Origin: Clostridium fallax
GTDB lineage: Bacteria > Bacillota > Clostridia > Clostridiales > Clostridiaceae
DNA length: 64,000 nt
Reading direction: 5' to 3'
NCBI RefSeq assembly: GCF_900129365.1
Contig: NZ_FQVM01000011.1
Coordinates: 18,994 to 82,993 of the forward strand
The notes beneath the pieces are model-generated. The model was given only the letters and a program-made list of their open reading frames with translations. It had not been told where the DNA came from and made no database searches. Positions 57,694 to 64,000 of this stretch are shown here, piece after piece. A program made the translations under genes and the position numbers. The number at the start of each line of letters is the position of its first letter. Position 1 is the first letter of the stretch.

Positions 57694-57795
57694 AAGACTG
57701 TATCTTAATGATTTATCAATTAAAATATATAGTTCTATTCTTAAACTTATTCCTATACTATATATCTTATATTGTTTAAACTTTGATACAGCCTT
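57694..57795. repeat. 102-bp element with inverted ends, terminator or MITE-like
   Basis: The ends AAGACTGTATC (57694-57704) and GATACAGCCTT (57785-57795) are imperfect inverted repeats (10 of 11). Inside, ATATATAGT (57725-57733) pairs with ACTATATAT (57757-57765). It fills the 321-bp gap 57592-57912 between convergent genes, so it may simply end both transcripts. The CTGTATC-type ends also resemble insertion-sequence termini. Nothing else is seen in the gap. Confidence 0.45.
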
Positions 57796-57912
57796 ATTTT
57801 ATAATATCTTAAATATTTATTTTTATAATTTCACTATATAATATTTTATGAAACTATAAAGCCAAAAGCTTACTAAGCTTTAAATTAAGTTTTAATATTC
57901 TAATATAAAGAT

Positions 57913-59028
57913 TTAGTATAATTCTTTATATATATTTATCATGTCATCTTTACTCATAGCTACATAGTTATTATTTAAAAGCCTTTGCTGAGTAGATAAT
58001 ACTAAGCCTGAAAATATATCTATTTCTTCTTCTAACATTCCATAATCTTTTAGTGGTTTTCTATTTATTAAATTATTTAAAAGATTATCTAATTCTTTAT
58101 AAACATTATCCTTTGAAACCTTTAATATTTCTGATAAAATATCATTTAATTTAGAGATTTTTCCTTCTGGATTCTTCTTATTATAAAAATTCAAAACTGA
58201 TATTAAAAATTCATAATTGGCCTCTCCATGAGGAACATGATATTTACCTCCTAATGGATAAGATAATGCATGAACTGCTCCAACTCCAGTATTTCCAAAA
58301 GCAATACCAGCATAGTTACTAGCAATTAGAAATTTCTCCATTATATTTTTTCTATACTCTTCTCCATTTTTTATTATATCTTTATATCCCTCTATTATGA
58401 TTTTTATTGCTTCTAAGCTATACATTTCTGTATATAAATTACTTTTAGGAGATATATAAGATTCTATACTATGAATTAAAGCATCTATTGAACTATAAAC
58501 AAAGAATCTATATGGCATACTTATACAAAGTTCTGGAATTAAAACTGCATAATCAGGATAAAGCTCATCTACTGCTAGTCCCATCTTTGTTTTATCACTT
58601 TTTATTTCTGTTATAGAAATATTAGTAACTTCACTTCCAGTACCACAAGTAGTTGGTATAACAATTAATTCTTTATCCTTTATAATTGGAATTTGCTTTT
58701 TAAAAAGTTTTTCTGTATTTTCTACATTCTTTAAAACTAATAACTTACCAACATCAACTATAGATCCTCCGCCAATAGCAATAACTCTTTTGTAGCTAAT
58801 ATTTTTAATATCCTTTAATATAGAATCTATAGCATAATCATTAGGCTCATTAAAATTATATTTATCCTTTAAAATAAAATTACAATTAAGATTTAATTCT
58901 TTCAAAAAATCCTCATATAATCTATTATTAGTAAAAATTAAATCTCCCTCTCCTATATTAAATTCTTTTAAAAATTCATTAATTTTATTGAACTTAAATA
59001 TAGTAGGTTTTATTTGTAAAAGTTTCAT
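57913..59028 (-). CDS. 4hbD: 4-hydroxybutyrate dehydrogenase (iron-dependent alcohol dehydrogenase family)
   Basis: A 371-aa cytosolic enzyme interconverting 4-hydroxybutyrate and succinate semialdehyde with NAD(H). The start 'MKLLQIKPTIFKFNKINEFL' and the length agree with the Clostridium kluyveri enzyme as I recall it. It has the NAD loop 'IAIGGGSIVDVGK', 'IPTTCGTGSEVTNIS', and metal-ligand blocks 'SIDALIHSIESYISP' and 'HALSYPLGGKYHVPHGEANY'. GCAGGTGAATTTTT precedes the ATG. The usual partners (succinate semialdehyde dehydrogenase, CoA transferase, 4-hydroxybutyryl-CoA dehydratase) are not in the window, so it may simply handle succinate semialdehyde. Confidence 0.85.
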   Translation of the reverse strand: MKLLQIKPTIFKFNKINEFLKEFNIGEGDLIFTNNRLYEDFLKELNLNCNFILKDKYNFNEPNDYAIDSILKDIKNISYKRVIAIGGGSIVDVGKLLVLKNVENTEKLFKKQIPIIKDKELIVIPTTCGTGSEVTNISITEIKSDKTKMGLAVDELYPDYAVLIPELCISMPYRFFVYSSIDALIHSIESYISPKSNLYTEMYSLEAIKIIIEGYKDIIKNGEEYRKNIMEKFLIASNYAGIAFGNTGVGAVHALSYPLGGKYHVPHGEANYEFLISVLNFYNKKNPEGKISKLNDILSEILKVSKDNVYKELDNLLNNLINRKPLKDYGMLEEEIDIFSGLVLSTQQRLLNNNYVAMSKDDMINIYKELY

Positions 59029-59137
59029 AAAAATTCACCTGCTTACTTTATATTTATTATTCTTTTATTTTATCATAATAAATATTAAAGTAATTACTTA
59101 TTATTAAAATTCTAATTTTTTATAAACTAAAAAATTA

Positions 59138-59395
59138 TCAATCTTTATTCCTAGTTTGTTTTACTATTTGATTTGTAAAGACAGCCATTCCAGCTACAAT
59201 AATTCCTTGTATTATTGCCAAAAAAGAAAATCCTTCTATGACAATAGATCCTAAAATCCCAAGCACCATTAAAATCCAAGGAATTGTCCAATTTTTTATT
59301 TTAGGAGAATTTCTTAAAAATATTCCTAATATATAAATAGCCGGTATTAATATCATAATATTTTGTGGTACAAACTGTAAAATATCTAATTCCAA
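59138..59395 (-). CDS. Phage holin-like protein (Hol44/Phage_holin_5_2 type), orphan
   Basis: An 85-aa protein with two to three membrane helices: 'NIMILIPAIYILGIFLRNSP', a basic linker 'KIKNWTIPWILMVLGILGSI', and 'IIQGIIVAGMAVFTNQIVKQ', ending in a charged tail TRNKD. This layout matches clostridial phage holins of the Hol44 type, which make membrane holes for endolysin release. No endolysin, tail or integrase gene is nearby. It may be a phage relic or a domesticated holin used in lysis or toxin or protein release. The start is TTG at 59395 after AAGGAATGATTTAA. Confidence 0.75.
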   Translation of the reverse strand: MELDILQFVPQNIMILIPAIYILGIFLRNSPKIKNWTIPWILMVLGILGSIVIEGFSFLAIIQGIIVAGMAVFTNQIVKQTRNKD

Positions 59396-59556
59396 TTAAA
59401 TCATTCCTTTTATATTAATTTTTGTCTTCTACAATTAATATATGATTAAAAATAAATTTATTTCATATTTTTTCTATAAAATGTAAACAGTTTAACTATT
59501 TAATAATTTATTGTTAATCCCTTTAAAAATCTATATTTATAACGAAACTTATATTA

Positions 59557-59585
59557 TTGAAAGTTTAAATTTAAATTGATATAAT
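59557..59585 (+). promoter_or_regulatory. Promoter of the NadR-like ATPase gene
   Basis: TTGAAA (59557-59562), 17 bp, TATAAT (59580-59585), about 55 bp before the ATG. Confidence 0.82.
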
Positions 59586-59640
59586 AAAGTTTGTTTTTAA
59601 TAATATGAATAGATATTTACATAAATATGGGGGTTTAAAA

Positions 59641-60243
59641 ATGCCAATTAGAATAGCAATTCTTGGTGGGCCAAGATGCGGAAAGACTACATTAATTCAA
59701 CAACTATATGTAGAACTAAAGATTAAAGGACTTAATGTAGGAGCCGCTACAGAATATAGCACTGATTATTTAAAAGAAAAAGGAATGATTGAATCAATTT
59801 CAGAACAATATGGTATTTATTTAGGACAACTTCAATTAGAAGAAGGATTAAATGAGTTTGATTATGCCTTAACAGATTATGCGACTTTTGTACCATACAT
59901 ATATGGAAGATTTATGTTAGGAGACAGAAAAAGAACTTCTAAAGAAATCGAAATATTAAAAGATCTTTACCATTTAGCACTTAAAGATTTACAAAAATAT
60001 GACTATATCTTCTTTGTTCCAAGAGAATTTGGATATAAAAAAGATGGAATTAGATGGCAAGATGAAGATACTGCATCATCTATAGACAAAGCTATAAAAC
60101 AATTTTTAGACAGTGAAAATGTAAAGTATTCTGTTATTGAAGGTTCTACAAAAGATAGATCTAAAAAAATATTATCTATATTAAATATAAAAGATGATGA
60201 AATTATAGAGCCTATCACAAAAATAAATAGAAAAGATAAATAA
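59641..60243 (+). CDS. P-loop ATPase/kinase, NadR-like
   Basis: A 200-aa cytosolic protein. The start is ATG 59641 (MPIRIAIL), preceded by GGGGGTTTAAAA; an upstream in-frame ATG has no site. Walker A GGPRCGKTT lies at 9-17. 'GLNVGAATEYSTDYLKEKGM' and 'EFDYALTDYATFVPYIYGRF' resemble the kinase/ATPase part of NadR and related AAA_28 proteins, where the Walker B-like 'DYALTD' precedes a lid. NadR-type kinases phosphorylate nicotinamide riboside, but that substrate is not shown here. Single gene with a strong promoter and terminator. Confidence 0.75.
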   Translation: MPIRIAILGGPRCGKTTLIQQLYVELKIKGLNVGAATEYSTDYLKEKGMIESISEQYGIYLGQLQLEEGLNEFDYALTDYATFVPYIYGRFMLGDRKRTSKEIEILKDLYHLALKDLQKYDYIFFVPREFGYKKDGIRWQDEDTASSIDKAIKQFLDSENVKYSVIEGSTKDRSKKILSILNIKDDEIIEPITKINRKDK

Positions 60244-60355
60244 ATTTTACTTATCTTAAGTTTAATTAACTAAATAGGTTATCTTAAAAATATTAAGTGT
60301 CTAAGAATTTAAATTGTACTAAATGAATTCATTATATAAGTACAAATTAAAATAA

Positions 60356-60392
60356 AACCAGTAGAAATATTAAATTCTACTGGTTATTTTTT
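60356..60392. terminator. Bidirectional terminator
   Basis: AACCAGTAGAA (60356-60366) pairs with TTCTACTGGTT (60375-60385), followed by ATTTTTTTATT on the plus strand and TTTTATTTTAA on the minus strand. A second, weaker AT stem (AAATTGTACT/AGTACAAATT, near 60310-60347) lies just before. Confidence 0.85.
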
Positions 60393-60480
60393 TATTCACA
60401 GCTATTAAATATAAGTTATAAAATTATAGTTTTACACAGCTCCCTATATTTATAAAAACTTTATTTTACTAATATAAAAT

Positions 60481-61356
60481 TTATATAGTCAATTCTTTTC
60501 CTGTATAATTTTTAAAGAATCCATCACAATTTTTTTCAAATATATTTACAGCTTTTTCTCCTGTACAGTGTGAAGCCCCAACTAACTTTATATTTAATTT
60601 TTTAATTTCATCAATAGTTTTTTCTATTCTATCCTCATCTGCCTCTATTAAATGAGTTCCTCCAATTACTGCATATATTGGCTTTTTAATTTGTTTATTT
60701 ATTGATGTTATCATGTTTAGTATTCCAGGATGAGAACATCCTAAAAGGATTATAAGGCCCTTTTCTGTATCTAAAACTAAGGCTATTTCTTCGTTGAAAT
60801 TATCTATTTCGTAATGATCATCCTTTTTTATAAGCATATTAGGATTTAATGTTTCAAAATCATATTTTCTTTCAAAGGAAGAAAATAAATAAACATTATC
60901 ACAAATTTTTTTAAAATCTTCAACAAAATTTATATTGATATTCTTATCCTCTAAATATTTTTTATCAAAATCTATTCCTATATATTTATATTCATTATCA
61001 CTAGAAATAAAATCTATTGATTGATTTTTAGATGCATTTTCTAAACTACAGTAATGATATTTATCTTTATTATCAAAAAAACTTTTTCCAACATAAAGTT
61101 CTGGTTTAATTGAGAATTTATCTAGTAATCCTCTAACTCCACCACAGTGGTCATAGTGAGCATGACTTAAAACTAAATAATCTATATTTTTAAAATCTAT
61201 TGCAAGATTATTAGCATTAGATATAAATTCTCCCGACTTTCCTGTATCAAACAGTATATTTTTATCTTCTGCTTCTATAAAAAAGCTTAAACCGTGTTCA
61301 TTTATTAATTCTTTATTTTCTCCTAGAGAATTCTCTATAACAGTTGTAATTTTCAT
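60481..61356 (-). CDS. Metallo-beta-lactamase-fold hydrolase
   Basis: A 291-aa cytosolic protein with the zinc-binding motif HAHYDH in 'YLVLSHAHYDHCGGVRGLLD', then 'ILLGCSHPGILNMITSINKQ' and a late 'VGASHCTGEKA'. This order matches the COG1237-type MBL hydrolases, which include the dihydropterin ribofuranosyl-aminobenzene phosphate synthase-like group. The substrate is unknown. AGAAGGATTATAA precedes the ATG. Single gene. Confidence 0.88.
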   Translation of the reverse strand: MKITTVIENSLGENKELINEHGLSFFIEAEDKNILFDTGKSGEFISNANNLAIDFKNIDYLVLSHAHYDHCGGVRGLLDKFSIKPELYVGKSFFDNKDKYHYCSLENASKNQSIDFISSDNEYKYIGIDFDKKYLEDKNININFVEDFKKICDNVYLFSSFERKYDFETLNPNMLIKKDDHYEIDNFNEEIALVLDTEKGLIILLGCSHPGILNMITSINKQIKKPIYAVIGGTHLIEADEDRIEKTIDEIKKLNIKLVGASHCTGEKAVNIFEKNCDGFFKNYTGKELTI

Positions 61357-61734
61357 TTATAATCCTTCTTTCAAAATAATATTTATATAGATTTATATTT
61401 TTTTCTTTATAAGTAAAATCCCCCTTTTACACCTATATATAACTATTATTTATGATATCCTATATGGTTTTATAAATTAAACTCTATATTCTAACTTAAA
61501 GCCTTAATAATAAACTTTAACCTTTTAAAGCTCTATATAATTTTAAAATTCTATCTTTTCCATATATATCTAATATAATATTTTTATTTTTTATTTAGTT
61601 TTTTATTAATTTTATAAATAATTATATCTTTTTAATAATAGCTTATATTCTCCTTGATTAATTTTTTCTTCCGCTTAAATTTATACATTGTATTTTTTTA
61701 ATTTAAATATATATTTTCACTTTAAATTTTAAAT
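61357..61734. other. AT-rich intergenic region with no gene seen
   Basis: The gap 61357-61872 is 516 bp. On the minus strand AAGGAGAATATAAGC (about 61640-61655) looks like a ribosome site but no start codon follows it, so a decayed small gene is possible. The promoter of the hydrolase gene is expected at the left end. The right end holds the chemoreceptor terminator. Confidence 0.35.
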
Positions 61735-61772
61735 AAAAAAATATTAGAATTTATAAATTCTAATATTTTTTT
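61735..61772 (-). terminator. Terminator of the chemoreceptor gene
   Basis: A perfect AT-rich palindrome centred at 61753/61754 (arms AATATTAGAATTTA and complement), followed on the minus strand by TTTTTTATTT. It lies about 100 bp after the stop codon. Confidence 0.7.
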
Positions 61773-61872
61773 TATTTTTATTAATTAACAAAAGTTTTTA
61801 TATTATTATTTGTATTTAATTATTCTTTAAATTTACTATTATATATACTTTCCATTGAAAATTTAATATATT

Positions 61873-63936
61873 TTATATATTAAATTTATCTATTTTTTCT
61901 TTTAATTCCTTTGATAATCCGTAAAAGCTTTTTACATTATTATCTAAGTTTTCCATCATAGCTATAGTCTCCTCTACACTAGCTGAAATTTCTTCTGTTG
62001 TACTTGATGTATTATCAATTGAAGAGGTTATATTATCAATAAATTTCTCTACATCATGCTTTCCTTCTATAACTAAATTATTGTAATTATTTACCTCTAT
62101 TGTTTCTTCATATATAGATTTAACCCCTTTAGAAATTCTTTCAAAAGCTTCTTCAGTTTCATCTACCATTTTTACATATTCTTTAAAAATGCTATTATTA
62201 TTATTTATCTCATTAACTGAGTTATTAGATTTATCTTCTATATCTTTAATTATTTTTTTAATCATACTAGTTGATTTAGCACTTTCTTCTGATAATTTTC
62301 TAACCTCATCTGCAACTACAGTAAATCCCTTTCCTGCCTCTCCTGCCCTTGCAGCTTCTATAGATGCATTTAATGCTAAAAGATTTGTTTGCTCTGCAAT
62401 ATTCTCAATTGCTATTAATATACTACTTATCTCTTTAACACTACTATTTACTTCCATTATAGAATCCATTAATGTACTGTTGTTTTGTATTATTATAGAA
62501 GTGTTTTCTGTTAACTCTTTAATAGTTTCCATTCCCTTTTGACTAGATGCTTCTGTAATCTTTACTGATTCATCTGTATTTTTTATAGACTTTGTTATAT
62601 CTTCTAAGTTTAAAGAGAAATCATCCATTCTTTCTTTACCTTTTTGTGCACTAAAGGCTTGATTTGAACTTTCTTCTGATATATTAATTATAGCTCTTCC
62701 AACTTCTGTAGAACTTATTTTTGTTTGTTCTCCTATTCGTTCTAAATCCTTAGAATTTTCTAATATAACTTGTGAAATTTTTGCTACTTCTTTAAATGAT
62801 TCATTAATGTCTTTTATCATTTTATTAAATGATAAAGCTATTCTACCAAATTCATCTTCCGATTTTACTTCTAATTGTACTGTTAAATCTCCATTAGCAG
62901 CCTTCTTAAATGAATTATCTAATTCATTTAATCTTTTTACTATATTTCTACTTACTAAAAGACTTATAATAACTCCTATGGCTATAAATAATAATGTTAG
63001 TATTAAAGTGAAGATTTTAATAGCTGCTGATTTACTATTTATCTTAGCCTTTGGAACTGAAAGCATAATTGTCCATTTAGTATATTCACTTTTAATTAAA
63101 GTACTTACAATATCTTTATCTTCATACTTTGTTAAATCATTATTATTTTTAATTACAGATTCTAAATCCTTATTCTCTATTTCTTTAGAAAGTAATGATG
63201 AATCTGAATTAAATATATATTTATTATTACTACTTAATATGTAAATATCTCCTTCATCTCCAACTTTTAATGTTCCTATTTTATCCATAAGTTTGTTTAA
63301 CTTAATATCTAAAGCTAATACTCCATATATTTGTCCATTATTTTCTATTGCTTTAGATGCTGTAATTAACAAAATATTCTTTTCTCTATCTAAATAAGGT
63401 TCACTCCATACAACATTTCCTTTTGCTTTTATAGCTTCTTTATACCAATCCCTTTCCGTTGGATCAAAAGTATCTTTTTCAGTTTTGTTAAAAATATATT
63501 GTGTTTTACCAGAAATCATATTTTTATTTGGCATAGTCATATAACAAGTGCTAATATTAGGATCTTCTGTTAAAGAGAACATAGTTTCTCTTATATCTTT
63601 TATTTGCTGATTTTTTATAGGATCTACTACATTATAAGCATCTTCAATTTGTCTTGCTCTATCTAAAAATCCATTTTCATAAGTGGTTTCTGCTACAGTT
63701 ATAAGACCAGTATTTTTCGATAAAGATTGAAGCTTATATATATTACTGGCTAAAAATTCATCTATTGATGTATCAATTTCCTTTGTTAATGATTCCATAG
63801 AGCTAACTTTTTCATTAAATAAAGTGTTTTTTGATTTATTATAAGTTAACTCTCCTAATAGAATCATAGGTACAATAATAATTGATATAAAGATTCCTAC
63901 TAATTTTACCTCAAAAGATTTTTTAAAACTCTTCAT
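61873..63936 (-). CDS. Methyl-accepting chemotaxis protein with dCache sensor
   Basis: A 687-aa chemoreceptor. Helix 1 (about 10-30) and helix 2 (about 305-330) enclose an extracellular double-Cache ligand domain ('[20 protein letters not shown]' and '[20 protein letters not shown]' are Cache hallmarks). A HAMP linker (about 331-385) and the signalling coiled coil follow, with the conserved tip '[20 protein letters not shown]' near 515-540. The C terminus has no CheR-binding pentapeptide. It signals to CheA/CheW; the species this window suggests lacks flagella, so gliding or type IV pilus control would be the likely output. TAGTGGGGTAATATTT precedes the ATG. Nothing is seen in 63937-64000. 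Confidence 0.93.
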   Translation of the reverse strand: MKSFKKSFEVKLVGIFISIIIVPMILLGELTYNKSKNTLFNEKVSSMESLTKEIDTSIDEFLASNIYKLQSLSKNTGLITVAETTYENGFLDRARQIEDAYNVVDPIKNQQIKDIRETMFSLTEDPNISTCYMTMPNKNMISGKTQYIFNKTEKDTFDPTERDWYKEAIKAKGNVVWSEPYLDREKNILLITASKAIENNGQIYGVLALDIKLNKLMDKIGTLKVGDEGDIYILSSNNKYIFNSDSSLLSKEIENKDLESVIKNNNDLTKYEDKDIVSTLIKSEYTKWTIMLSVPKAKINSKSAAIKIFTLILTLLFIAIGVIISLLVSRNIVKRLNELDNSFKKAANGDLTVQLEVKSEDEFGRIALSFNKMIKDINESFKEVAKISQVILENSKDLERIGEQTKISSTEVGRAIINISEESSNQAFSAQKGKERMDDFSLNLEDITKSIKNTDESVKITEASSQKGMETIKELTENTSIIIQNNSTLMDSIMEVNSSVKEISSILIAIENIAEQTNLLALNASIEAARAGEAGKGFTVVADEVRKLSEESAKSTSMIKKIIKDIEDKSNNSVNEINNNNSIFKEYVKMVDETEEAFERISKGVKSIYEETIEVNNYNNLVIEGKHDVEKFIDNITSSIDNTSSTTEEISASVEETIAMMENLDNNVKSFYGLSKELKEKIDKFNI

Positions 63937-64000
63937 AAATATTACCCCACTATTTATTATATTTTTAAAATGAAATAAATCTTATATAAAAAATTACCTC

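Noticed and set aside
1..64000. CRISPR arrays, tRNA or rRNA genes, integrases or transposases
   Set aside because: I read for regular spaced repeats, cloverleaf-like sequences and recombinase motifs and saw none I could support.
63937..64000. Start of another gene at the right edge
   Set aside because: Only 64 AT-rich bases upstream of the chemoreceptor are visible and no open frame with a ribosome site can be assigned.

Overview
This window looks like a chromosomal segment of a low-GC, obligately anaerobic, fermentative Firmicute. The best guess is Clostridium perfringens or a close relative. This is inference from the strong A+T bias, the strong AGGAGG-type ribosome sites (often before TTG or GTG starts), the clostridial fermentation enzymes (AdhE, 4-hydroxybutyrate dehydrogenase), the cobalamin-dependent ribonucleotide reductase and the long one-piece PurL. 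I saw no rRNA, tRNA, CRISPR array, intact insertion sequence or prophage. Most of the window reads as ordinary core or near-core chromosome.

Layout. 1-3.97 kb: a cut-off small gene, a SulP permease without its usual STAS tail, cyclopropane fatty acid synthase and a small membrane protein. 4.45-9.42 kb: three tandem Na+/alanine (AGCS) symporter paralogues, each with its own recognisable promoter. The first has lost one otherwise conserved Asp codon. 9.6-21 kb: a minus-strand purine operon in the order purL-purE-purC-purF-purM-purN-purH-purD, with a small membrane protein downstream, driven by a near-consensus promoter flanked by CGAAT motifs. 21.3-25.3 kb: a pyrophosphatase-like protein with a degenerate active site, class II ribonucleotide reductase under two NrdR-like boxes, and a DUF1361 membrane protein. 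25.6-32.3 kb: the mglBAC galactose ABC transporter (cre-like site, intercistronic hairpin) and adhE. 32.6-38.4 kb: a VCBS-like protein, an HD-domain hydrolase, a glycogen debranching enzyme and a class B penicillin-binding protein.

38.6-43.6 kb: a MarR-controlled heterodimeric ABC exporter with one degenerate ATP site, divergent from a sugar O-acetyltransferase. 43.8-51.5 kb: a large propeller-type sensor histidine kinase whose signal peptide lies in another reading frame, then a giant 2-hydroxyacyl-CoA dehydratase activase fusion. 51.9-55.9 kb: a Bax-inhibitor-like protein, a short two-helix protein, a NERD-domain protein with a changed active site, a CcdA/thioredoxin pair and a secreted protein. 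56-64 kb: a YfcC-type carrier, a possible MITE-like element, 4-hydroxybutyrate dehydrogenase, an orphan holin-like protein, a NadR-like P-loop protein, a metallo-beta-lactamase-fold hydrolase and a chemotaxis receptor.

The genes mostly form independent small units separated by clear intrinsic terminators. The coherent systems are purine synthesis, galactose uptake, the ABC efflux pair and the extracytoplasmic thiol-redox pair. I did not find a convincing wholly new multi-gene system. The best leads are the frameshifted sensor kinase, the missing Asp in the first symporter copy, the NrdR boxes in the nrdJ promoter, the asymmetric ABC exporter, the orphan holin and the orphan activase.
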